Source: Methylomonas fluvii (lineage in GTDB: Bacteria > Pseudomonadota > Gammaproteobacteria > Methylococcales > Methylomonadaceae). Taken from it: 64,000 nt of DNA. Shown here piece by piece: positions 45,019 through 52,558 of the stretch. Both the position numbers and the translations under genes were made by a program. The notes under the pieces are model-generated. The model did no database searches. It saw only the letters and a program-made list of their open reading frames with translations, and was not told the origin of the DNA. The stretch lies in the NCBI RefSeq assembly GCF_014850975.1, contig NZ_JACXST010000001.1, forward strand, positions 992,001 to 1,056,000, written 5' to 3'. The stretch's first letter is position 1. The number at the start of each line of letters is the position of its first letter.

Positions 45019-45870
45019 ATGTCGCTGGCCGTCGTTTACAGCCGGGGCCGCTCCGGTATAGACGCCCCGCAGGTGACGGTGGAAGTGCATGTCAGTAGCG
45101 GCTTGCCGGCTCTAAACATAGTCGGCTTGCCCGAGACGGCGGTGAAAGAAAGCAAGGATAGGGTACGCGGGGCGATCATCAACTCGCACTTCGAATTTCC
45201 GTTCCAGCGCATCACTATCAACCTGGCACCCGCCGATTTACCCAAAGAAGGTGGGCGCTTTGATTTGGCGATTGCCTTGGGCATCCTGGCCGCTTCCGGG
45301 CAAATCCCCAAAGACGCACTGCACGAATACGAATGCATAGGCGAGCTGTCGCTAGGCGGGGAGTTGCGGCCTATTCCCGGCGCGTTGCCGGTAGCGATTC
45401 ATTGCCGCAATGCTTTTAGGCAACTGATTCTGCCTGCTGGTTGCGCGGCGGAGGCGTCGTTAATCAAGGATGCGCAACTGCTGCCGGCCAGAACGCTGCT
45501 GGAAGTCTGCGCCCATTTGGCGGGCCGGCAAGCCATCGCGCCACCCGACATTAATCTCAGCTTCGAGCAAGCAGTTCACACGGTCGATTTTGCCGACGTG
45601 CATGGCCAATTTCACGTCAAGCGGGCGATGGAAATCGCCGCCGCCGGGAAACACAATTTATTGATGCTTGGGCCTCCCGGCACCGGCAAGTCCATGCTGG
45701 CGGCACGCTTGCCGACTATTTTGCCGGAACTCAGCGAACAGCAAGCCCAGGAAACCGCCGCGCTGGCCTCGATCAGCGACCATGGCTTGAACGTCAGCCG
45801 CTGGCGGCAGCCACCGTACAGAGCGCCGCATCACACCGCATCAGCTGCGGCTTTGGTTGGCGGCGTGTAA
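45019..45870 (+). pseudogene. comM: comM (yifB), 3' half lost at an island boundary
   Basis: The 283-codon frame is the N-terminal part of a ComM/YifB AAA ATPase, normally about 500 aa. It has the Lon-like domain (LPALNIVGLPETAVKESKDR) and Walker A GPPGTGKS, and it ends after PYRAPHHTASAAALVGG, in the middle of the conserved region before Walker B. The stop TAA belongs to foreign DNA. No remaining part of comM was found in the window. ComM helps branch migration in natural transformation. This point in comM is a known target of Tn7-like and AbaR-type islands. Confidence 0.88.
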
Positions 45871-46132
45871 ACCAGAACGTATTTTGCGACTGACCGATAT
45901 TTGAGGACTGATAAATGCGACTATGGTAATTTCGCCATTATTGCCTTAATATTATGAGCGCTTTTTGCGACTGAGTACGTGTGGGTGTGAAATTGGCATT
46001 CAACTAATAGCTTCTAAGGTCACTTACTCTTGCCTACAACATACGCAAATCCAAAAAGCAGCCTGTACCACCAAAACATAAATCCAGATATACCAATTAT
46101 TTACGATTTTTAACCGATAAAGAGGGCAATAA
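45866..46132. mobile_element. Candidate Tn7-like transposon end in comM
   Basis: Right at the comM break the sequence reads TGTAAACCAG. Three copies of a TTTGCGACTGA-like motif follow in the same direction: 45882-45893, 45911-45923 (AAATGCGACTA) and 45962-45974. Tn7-like elements start with TGT and carry several transposase-binding repeats at each end, and one family targets comM. No transposase gene and no second end are in the window, so the element may be incomplete. Confidence 0.55.
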
Positions 46133-46462
46133 ATGTCAGGATCAAATGGAAGTAGCGGTGTTGGAAGCGGCTTTTGGGAAAGCGAAGAGAGTTGTGAAGC
46201 ATTAGTAATTGACACACAACTTAGTTCCCCCAAACCTGACGTTATTTCGGATATCTCAGTTGGCGATCAGCTGGAAATTTCGGCACAGCCAATTGGAACT
46301 ACCACAGTAGTCGTTGCGCTACATAAGGGTAAAGTTGCAGGTGGATTGGCATCCCCGAAAATACGACGGTTGCTTGAATGTTTGGCAGGTGGCACTCGGT
46401 ACGTTGCTCGAGTCACCGATAAGAACGACGGTCAGATTCGCGTGCGTGTTAGTCCTCAATGA
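46133..46462 (+). CDS. Small Gly/Ser-headed protein of the QueC module
   Basis: A 109-aa protein that I do not recognise. It begins with a flexible MSGSNGSSGVGSG stretch and continues as a compact beta-rich domain (DQLEISAQ, TTVVVALHKGKVAGGL, LLECLAGGTRYVARV). No signal peptide or membrane segment. Its stop overlaps the ATG of the PfkB-fusion gene as ATGA, so it is translationally coupled to it. A good ribosome site (GAGGG) precedes the ATG. The exposed Gly/Ser N-terminus could be a place for modification by the neighbouring enzymes, which is speculation. Confidence 0.75.
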   Translation: MSGSNGSSGVGSGFWESEESCEALVIDTQLSSPKPDVISDISVGDQLEISAQPIGTTTVVVALHKGKVAGGLASPKIRRLLECLAGGTRYVARVTDKNDGQIRVRVSPQ

Positions 46463-47694
46463 ATTCAACAACAAATAATACTTACCCTATAGCAGTCGTC
46501 GGCGGGGTGTATCTTGAGCGCTGCATGCGACCAGCTTGGCAAGAGGTGTACGGTTCAGCAGGAAGAGCAGCATCCGCCATGGCGGCAATGGGCGTATTTG
46601 TTGAGCTACACACCTATTACGATTCAATAACAGAGCCTGTATTAATTTCTCGAGCAGCCATTGAAGGATTTAAGTTCTCAGGGGAAAGCATTCAAAAGTC
46701 TATACTTTTTGATTACGACCACGGCTTAGCCACTCCACGCATCTATAGTTCTGATGGTAGTCAATCTTCGCTACGCTTACAGGCCGAACAGGTTTTACGC
46801 TTCGGCATGCTGGAAGGCAGCGCATCTGTTCATGGTAAGAGAGTTGTGTACGACCCGCAGAGCCCAGCAAAGCCTGAGGCATTTCATCAAAACGGATCTA
46901 CAGCAAACGAACTTGCTCTGATTCTTAATCGTCGCGAGGCCCAGCTGTTAAGCGGTGGGGAAAGTAAATCAGTTGACTTAATTGCCAAGTCATTGGTTCT
47001 TGATGGCCATGCTCAAGTTGTAGTCATTAAATGCGGTCCACTGGGTGCTTTGGTTCATGATGGTAAGTCAACTGATCTAGTTCCAGCCTATCGGTCACGC
47101 TCCGTATGGAAAATAGGATCCGGGGATAACTTTGCTGCACATTTTGCATTGCGATGGATGGAGGAAGGGAAATCGGCCGCCGAAAGTGCGGACCTTGCCT
47201 CACGAGCAACGGCATACTATTGCCAAAGCAGAGGTTTTGCCATACCAGAAATATTCGAATCATTCACACCAGAAGCAATTGTTCCCTCTGAGGCATTTCG
47301 AAATGGGCGCCGTCCGGTTGTCTATTTGGCAGGCCCTTTCTTTACTTTAGCTCAGCTCTGGATCGTTGAGCAAGCACGGAAAGACTTAACGGATATGGGG
47401 CTTGAGGTATTCTCACCGTATCACGATGTGGGTTGCGGTAGTGCTGGGGACGTAGTGATGTTTGACTTAGCGGGCATCGAGAGAGCAGACATCATTTTTG
47501 CCATTGGCGACGGCATGGACTCAGGCACAATTTATGAGATTGGCTACGCTAGAGCCAAAGTTAAACCTGTGATCGTTTATTGTGAAAACGAGTCCCAGGA
47601 AAACAAAAAAATGATGCAAGGTTCGTCATGCCTTATGTGCGATGACTATGTTAGCGCTATCTATCATGCAATTTGGACTGCGTGTAGTCTATGA
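46459..47694 (+). CDS. PfkB-like sugar/nucleoside kinase fused to a nucleoside deoxyribosyltransferase-like domain
   Basis: A 411-aa fusion. Residues ~8-265 are a PfkB-type kinase: VVYDPQSP, the NxxE-like NRREAQLLSG, VVIKCGPLGALV and the catalytic GSGDNF with Asp223. Residues ~287-405 resemble nucleoside 2-deoxyribosyltransferases: VYLAGPFF, FSPYHDVG, and DSGTIYEIGYA with probable catalytic Glu360. The combination suggests handling of a nucleoside: cleaving or exchanging its base and phosphorylating the sugar. It overlaps both neighbours by 4 bases, so it is a core part of the module. Confidence 0.85.
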   Translation: MNSTTNNTYPIAVVGGVYLERCMRPAWQEVYGSAGRAASAMAAMGVFVELHTYYDSITEPVLISRAAIEGFKFSGESIQKSILFDYDHGLATPRIYSSDGSQSSLRLQAEQVLRFGMLEGSASVHGKRVVYDPQSPAKPEAFHQNGSTANELALILNRREAQLLSGGESKSVDLIAKSLVLDGHAQVVVIKCGPLGALVHDGKSTDLVPAYRSRSVWKIGSGDNFAAHFALRWMEEGKSAAESADLASRATAYYCQSRGFAIPEIFESFTPEAIVPSEAFRNGRRPVVYLAGPFFTLAQLWIVEQARKDLTDMGLEVFSPYHDVGCGSAGDVVMFDLAGIERADIIFAIGDGMDSGTIYEIGYARAKVKPVIVYCENESQENKKMMQGSSCLMCDDYVSAIYHAIWTACSL

Positions 47695-48296
47695 GGACTG
47701 CTTTATTATTATCTGGTGGAATGGATTCACTGGCTATTGCATGGTGGAAACACCCTGACCACTGTTTTACTATTGATTATGGGCAGCTCGCGGCCGAAGC
47801 AGAGATAACTGCATCAAAGGTTATCTGTGAGAAATTGGGCATCGAGCATCATGTCATCCGTATCGATTGCAGGTCTCTGGGCTCGGGAGATATGGCTGGT
47901 ACACCTCCAGATGGATATGCCCCTGCCAGCGATTGGTGGCCCTATCGAAATCAAATGTTGCTAACCTTTGCCGCCATGAAGGCCTTACCCTTGGGTGTCA
48001 AGTCGCTTTGGATTGGCTCCGTAAAATCCGATAAGTCCCATCAAGACGGCACTATCCAATTTTTGGAAAGCATGAGCGCCTTACTGTCTCTCCAAGAAGG
48101 AGGCATGACAGTTAGTGCTCCTGCTATCGATATGACGACTCCTGAACTGATTCGACACGCAGGCGTCCCTAAAAATATTCTAAGTTGGGCACACAGTTGT
48201 CATAAAGCAAACGTTGCGTGCGCAAACTGTCGAGGATGTAATAAGTATTTTGAGGTGCTTTATGAGCTCAATGGCGGAATGGATAGACTTGGGTAA
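47691..48296 (+). CDS. QueC-like 7-cyano-7-deazaguanine synthase homolog
   Basis: A 201-aa ATP-dependent ligase of the QueC family. The PP-loop SGGMDS (8-13), the PYRNQMLL segment and the zinc site Cys170, Cys177, Cys180, Cys183 are present. The normal SGYPDC motif is changed to SHQDGT. Canonical QueC makes preQ0 from 7-carboxy-7-deazaguanine. No queD, queE or queF lies nearby, and its partners are defence-like, so a specialised role similar to the QueC-like Cap9 of type IV CBASS is more likely. ATGA overlap with the previous gene. Confidence 0.85.
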   Translation: MRTALLLSGGMDSLAIAWWKHPDHCFTIDYGQLAAEAEITASKVICEKLGIEHHVIRIDCRSLGSGDMAGTPPDGYAPASDWWPYRNQMLLTFAAMKALPLGVKSLWIGSVKSDKSHQDGTIQFLESMSALLSLQEGGMTVSAPAIDMTTPELIRHAGVPKNILSWAHSCHKANVACANCRGCNKYFEVLYELNGGMDRLG

Positions 48297-48957
48297 TCCT
48301 TTCCCCCGTCTGGTGCCTAATTGCTATACACCTATAAGTTGGCCTAAGAGAAACGTAATTCAATTACCCCTGACAATTACTGCCGAGGAAAGACAGGAAT
48401 CTGTAATCAATATACTGCTTCGTCGTCGCACGCGACGCCAGTTTTCTAATTTGAGTATGGAAGCACTTGGCTCTTTACTTTGGGTGTGCTGCCATACTCA
48501 AGAATTAGGTAGTGACCACTTAGGGTTTCCTTTGTCACGCCGCCCAAGCCCATCGGGCGGCGCGATTCATCCCGTCCACCTTCTTGTGCTGCTACCCCAA
48601 GAAAACTGCTGGTACCGTTACGATCCTAAGGAACATGCATTACACGAAACGCCCAGTAAACTGGATGCAACGATAGTGAGGAGTTCTATGCAAACCATAG
48701 TTGCTGCACCATCGGCGACATTGTTCATCCTTGCTGCGGAACCAGAGATGACAGCAGCAAAATATGAGGCCTCTGCAAGCCTAGTATGGAGGGATGCCGG
48801 CGTGATACTTGGGATATTAGCTATCGCTGCAGAAGCCCTTGATCTCAGTTTTTGTCCATTGGGAGTAACTGGCGAGCCTTGGGTAAGCCAGTTACTCGAA
48901 CAACCGGGTTTGTTTGGTGTCGGCTGTGCCTTTGTTGGAGCGACTCCGTCCTCTTGA
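48262..48957 (+). CDS. SagB/ThcOx-type nitroreductase
   Basis: A 231-aa FMN-dependent oxidoreductase from the ATG at 48262 (48271 is an alternative). Family features: LLRRRTRRQFSN, then RPSPSGGAIHPVHLLVLL, WYRYDPKEHAL and VWRDAGVILGILAIAAEAL. Relatives oxidise azolines to azoles in peptide natural products. Here no precursor-cyclase pair is present, so its substrate is unknown. It overlaps the end of the QueC-like gene by 35 bases and its last 66 bases overlap the convergent glycosylase gene. Confidence 0.85.
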   Translation: MSSMAEWIDLGNPFPRLVPNCYTPISWPKRNVIQLPLTITAEERQESVINILLRRRTRRQFSNLSMEALGSLLWVCCHTQELGSDHLGFPLSRRPSPSGGAIHPVHLLVLLPQENCWYRYDPKEHALHETPSKLDATIVRSSMQTIVAAPSATLFILAAEPEMTAAKYEASASLVWRDAGVILGILAIAAEALDLSFCPLGVTGEPWVSQLLEQPGLFGVGCAFVGATPSS

Positions 48958-49761
48958 TGAATTAGTCACAAGAACATTAGACGACGAGCGGGGACGAACT
49001 CCGGCTAAACTCCCTCCCATCAACTGAGTAACGGTCCTAGGGGAGGACATCATTTCAAACCAGATAATTGCATCTAGCTCAGAAGGGCGGGCTCCGATAG
49101 CCTGAGCAAAACGTATAAATTGTTCCTCTAGTTCTAAATAGTTCTTCTCTACCGTTAGGTTTTCATCAAAGAACTTCGCCAGTGCACCCGCACGCAGTAC
49201 GTGAATATCCAGAATTGCGACATCATCCGCGTTTAGCCAGTTACGTGCGACCCACGACGCCGTTTTGAGTCCAATACCAGGCAATTGGATGAGCCATTGG
49301 CGTAATGTCTTTCCACTGTTTAATGGTGGAGTTTCTGTAGACAGCCGCAATAATGCTTTACTCAAATAATGTGCTTTTTGTTTTGCAAAGCGGTATCGAA
49401 TCTGACGACCATCGATTTCAAGCGGGTGGGAAAGTACATCAAATATCTCTGATTCGGTTGGAGTATTAGCCAGCATACCAAGTGTTTGGAGTCTTCGAAA
49501 TGCGGCAAGACCGACATTAGCCGGAATTCCATGGCCGCCTAGAAGACACGCGCCGACCTCCTCGGCAAGTGTACTTCCTAGTCGGTGCCGTGGGGATATT
49601 CCTGTGATACGGCGTGCCATGACTTGGTAAGTCCAATATGCTGGAGTAGGAAACGCTTCAATTGGTCCCCAAGGAATTCCAGGTAGCACAAAGGTGTCTG
49701 AAGATGGCAGTTCGATTTGCACTACGGCAGAGTCTATGAAAATTGCAGCGGACTGCCTCAT
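48892..49761 (-). CDS. OGG-like HhH-GPD DNA glycosylase/lyase
   Basis: A 289-aa protein with the helix-hairpin-helix LPGIGLKTASW (catalytic Lys166) and the downstream Asp185 in VAILDIHVLRA, the full set of a bifunctional 8-oxoguanine-type glycosylase. The N-terminal ~110 residues are not the usual OGG start. OGG-like proteins accompany QueC-like proteins in type IV CBASS, so their pairing here is notable. Its ATG overlaps the stop of the methylase gene (ATGA), and its 3' end overlaps the nitroreductase gene. The C-terminus is basic and Ser/Arg-rich. Confidence 0.85.
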   Translation of the reverse strand: MRQSAAIFIDSAVVQIELPSSDTFVLPGIPWGPIEAFPTPAYWTYQVMARRITGISPRHRLGSTLAEEVGACLLGGHGIPANVGLAAFRRLQTLGMLANTPTESEIFDVLSHPLEIDGRQIRYRFAKQKAHYLSKALLRLSTETPPLNSGKTLRQWLIQLPGIGLKTASWVARNWLNADDVAILDIHVLRAGALAKFFDENLTVEKNYLELEEQFIRFAQAIGARPSELDAIIWFEMMSSPRTVTQLMGGSLAGVRPRSSSNVLVTNSSRGRSRSNKGTADTKQTRLFE

Positions 49762-50435
49762 AAGTGTCTCGACTCGGTTAAGTACTGGGCATTGAGTGCA
49801 TGCAAAAGGTGCTCTCGCTCAACTGGTTCCATACGGTCAAACCGATCAAACAAACGCTGGTGGCGGCGCTTGTTCGTCTGCCGATCTCGATATGTCTCCC
49901 CGAAATATGAAGCATCATGAAGCTTAGTTGGGGGGGGGAAATTCATCCAGACACACTCTGTACGTACATCTACGTGGGTCTTTGACAAAAACGTTGATTT
50001 GCGCCAATTTGCCAGTCGCAGCTCATACATCGAATTGTCGTAACCCGAAAGCATTACCATGCAAGGCAAAGCAATCAAAACATCCAACAGCCGGCAATGA
50101 TCCTTGTACGAATACTCATGCCGATAAATTTTCGAATTTCTTCGAGATTCGGGTAAATATGGGGGGTCAGCATAAACTAACTCCCCTCCTTGAAAATCAT
50201 ATTTCTCAAGAAACGAAACGGCGTCACCGTGAACAAGAGTGCAATAGTTCGGATACCGTTGCTGCCAGTTAGCAATAACCGCCTCATCTGCATCGATACC
50301 AAAATTGATTTGAGCGGTCTTTTTGTTCCTTAGCACAGCTCCGCCACCTAAGTGAGATTCAATATAGGTTGTGTGTGCTGGCATCAAATTAATTAGCCGC
50401 TGGTAGCATTTGCCTTTTCCGCCTGGGTATATCAT
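49758..50435 (-). CDS. D12-class DNA adenine N6-methyltransferase (Dam-like)
   Basis: A 225-aa methylase with the D12/Dam order of motifs: YPGGKGK (SAM-binding start), SHLGGGAVL, VHGDAVSFL and the catalytic ADPPY (90-93). No restriction endonuclease gene adjoins it. It is translationally coupled to the glycosylase downstream and is the first gene of that two-gene unit. It could mark host DNA for protection from the module or methylate a modified base; the target site is not readable. Confidence 0.88.
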   Translation of the reverse strand: MIYPGGKGKCYQRLINLMPAHTTYIESHLGGGAVLRNKKTAQINFGIDADEAVIANWQQRYPNYCTLVHGDAVSFLEKYDFQGGELVYADPPYLPESRRNSKIYRHEYSYKDHCRLLDVLIALPCMVMLSGYDNSMYELRLANWRKSTFLSKTHVDVRTECVWMNFPPPTKLHDASYFGETYRDRQTNKRRHQRLFDRFDRMEPVEREHLLHALNAQYLTESRHL

Positions 50436-50859
50436 GCACTAATCATCGTCAATTCTGACGATGATGTCAAGTAGAGCAAATCAATTAATCGTCCGTGATT
50501 TTGATCTTGCACATGGTTCACAGACATTTCGCTAAACCACCATTTAAACCGGTATCGCTTTTTGCCTATTGTGTTTAGTAGACAAGGATTTGAAAGATTG
50601 CGTTAAATTTTACCGTGAGATATGGGGCGACTTTAATGTTCCTGTTGATATTCGGCGAAGGGTTTCTAGCTGCACTCGACTCGTGGCGTGCTTGGGCACG
50701 TGGTATCAATCTGTTCATCTAGGTTTTTCACAGGCAGACTGACGGCCGTCGATTAACCGTAAGCGATCTTTAACCACGTCTAACCAATTGCCTGGAACGT
50801 ATTGATCTCCGGTGGTATATTGAAGAAATAAAATAACTTAATAAAGAACAAAAATTAGG
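50436..50859. other. Gene-poor gap with possible gene remnant
   Basis: About 420 bases with no intact gene. Around 50590-50730 a broken plus-strand frame reads roughly KFYREIWGDFNVPVDIRR then VSSCTRLVACLGTWYQS, which vaguely recalls SprT-like proteins but ends at stops. It may be a decayed gene continuous with the zinc-ribbon remnant that follows. Promoter for the Dam-like gene should lie close to 50436. Confidence 0.3.
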
Positions 50860-50868
50860 AAGTTTATA

Positions 50869-51264
50869 TCTTCACGAAAACTAACAGAATTGAAAAATGA
50901 AGCTTGCTCCAAGTGCGGGCAATAATATTCGGCTAAGCATGAAGCCTTGCCACTGAAATATGCTGATGAGTTTATTTGTTCTTGTGGCGAAGGATTAAAA
51001 TCTTGGCGTGAAACTGGGATGCACGTTCATTTGACCATCAACAACGAAAACACTCAAAAAGAATTTAATGTTTTTCTTATGAATGATGAAATAACAATAG
51101 AACATCAAGGTAAAAGTTATTCTGCGGAATTCGTTGTACATGGTGATACATTAATTATGTTTCTTCCAGATGGCAGCCAAAAAGAAACGGAACTAAGAGG
51201 TTTGAAGCCGGAGTTTGCAGCAAAAACTCATCTAAGAAGCTATATATCTAACAAAAAAACTTAA
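50869..51264 (+). pseudogene. Decayed zinc-ribbon protein gene
   Basis: The intact part (from a TTG at 50947) encodes 105 aa with ICSCGE and a beta-rich C-terminal half. Upstream in the same frame the sequence reads LKNEACSKCGQ, then TAA at 50925-50927, then YSAKHEALPLKYADEF. CxxC before the stop and CxC after it together would make a zinc ribbon, so the TAA looks like a recent nonsense change in one gene. The family is not known. Alternatively translation starts at 50947 and yields a half-domain. Confidence 0.5.
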
Positions 51265-51329
51265 CAACGGAGCGGGAATGTATTGGATAGTTGAGTGCCT
51301 TATTTTGTTTACTTTTTGTTAGGTTACAC

Positions 51330-52097
51330 ATGGCTGGTCCAACACTGTCAACAATCAAAAGGCTTTTCGCCCTCTCCTGTAATCAATGTGCATTTCCTGA
51401 TTGCCACACACCACTAATCGAAGAGTCAGGAACGATTACAGGCGAGATATGCCATATCCGCTCTTCAAGCCAGGGCGGCCCGCGCTTTGACGAAAACCAA
51501 AGTGATCTTGAGCGTCATGCTGCAGCCAATCTCATACTTCTCTGCGCGCGGCATCATAAAATAATCGACTCCGAACCTAATAAATATTCAACGCAAGTTC
51601 TCGAAATTATAAAGCGCAAGCATGAGCAACCTGAATTGGTTGAAATTTCTCCGATGACAACTAAGGTGGCACAGAGACTTTTGGACAATTACATGTCTGT
51701 GACCATTCAATCGAATTCAGGTCAAATTGCAATTCAGAGTCCTGGGGCTATTCAAGCACACACTGTAAACGTCAAAACTACGAAGTCGAAGATTACAATT
51801 GCACCACCGGCTGGAAGCATAGCAAACGATAGAAAAATGTTGTCTTACTGCAAATACTTAATTGATCGCTATCAAGAATTTCAAAAGGGTGATTCTAATA
51901 AGACTGGTGATTTCAAGTATATGGCTATTCACGCGGCCCTGAAGCGTGAGTTTAAGTGTGATTGGAAATTACTGCCAACAGATCGGTTTAACGAGTTGAT
52001 TACTTTCCTTCAGCATCGTGTAGACAATACCAAACTGGGTCGTATCAATCGTGCAAAATCAAATCCGAACTATCACCCATTCGCAGATCATGAATAA
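51330..52097 (+). CDS. HNH-nuclease-like protein
   Basis: A 255-aa protein from the ATG at 51330 (an upstream in-frame start at 51291 has less support). Residues ~15-82 are an HNH domain with zinc ligands: Cys17, Cys20, Cys25, His42 in GEICHIRS, Asn67 in AANLILLC, Cys72 and HH at 75-76. The C-terminal ~150 residues are unrecognised, with a beta-rich stretch (SVTIQSNSGQIAIQS) followed by helices. Such HNH proteins with variable C-termini are frequent effectors in defence islands; no partner gene is obvious beside it. Confidence 0.78.
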   Translation: MAGPTLSTIKRLFALSCNQCAFPDCHTPLIEESGTITGEICHIRSSSQGGPRFDENQSDLERHAAANLILLCARHHKIIDSEPNKYSTQVLEIIKRKHEQPELVEISPMTTKVAQRLLDNYMSVTIQSNSGQIAIQSPGAIQAHTVNVKTTKSKITIAPPAGSIANDRKMLSYCKYLIDRYQEFQKGDSNKTGDFKYMAIHAALKREFKCDWKLLPTDRFNELITFLQHRVDNTKLGRINRAKSNPNYHPFADHE

Positions 52098-52558
52098 AAA
52101 GTCCCGCGAATTTCCATTTGAATTGCATATTCCAGTTCAAACCTGCCATCAATTCCGATTGAAAACCGCCACTACTTCCGGTTCAAACCAAGCATCGATT
52201 CCGATACCATTACGCCATTATTGGACCATTGCTTTTGAACGCAGCAAATTGACGCAATCGACCCAGGCTGCGTAAAAACGTAAAAATTCCAAAGCCAGCG
52301 GAAAATCCCTGGGAATTATTTTGCCATTCGTATGGCCGAGTGGGGTATATTTTCAATGGTATCCAAGAAAAAGCGCCCAGTGTGGGAGAAATTTTGAATT
52401 TAAATTTTTATTTTGGGTTTTTACACAGCCTCGACCCCAAGCGGACGAAGGCGCTTATGATTGACTTGACAGAGGTTGGGCGCTACTAAGCAGTTATTCA
52501 AGCCAATGAACGGATGCTTTATTACAATTCCGAGCTAACCAAGTGCTTTTTAAATAGT
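52098..52558. other. Gene-poor gap with 23-base repeats
   Basis: About 460 bases with no supported gene, between the convergent HNH and cyclase genes. Four exactly spaced 23-base units occupy 52129-52220. The remainder is AT-rich non-coding sequence. Confidence 0.5.
52129..52220 (+). repeat. Four 23-base iteron-like repeats
   Basis: Units start at 52129, 52152, 52175 and 52198, each with (A/C)TTCC followed by a GTTCAAACC or GATTGAAAACC-like core. Spacing is exactly 23 bases. They are degenerate and have no spacers, so they are not a CRISPR array. Iterons of a replication origin or binding sites for an element protein are possible. Confidence 0.55.

Noticed and set aside
47691-48296. Housekeeping queC for queuosine synthesis
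   Set aside because: No queD, queE or queF nearby, altered SGYPDC motif, and tight coupling to unrelated defence-like genes.
46133-50435. Ordinary type IV CBASS
   Set aside because: QueC-like and OGG-like proteins fit, but no CD-NTase, TGT or CBASS effector was found in the island portion seen here.
52129-52220. CRISPR-like array
   Set aside because: Only four degenerate 23-base units with no spacers between them.
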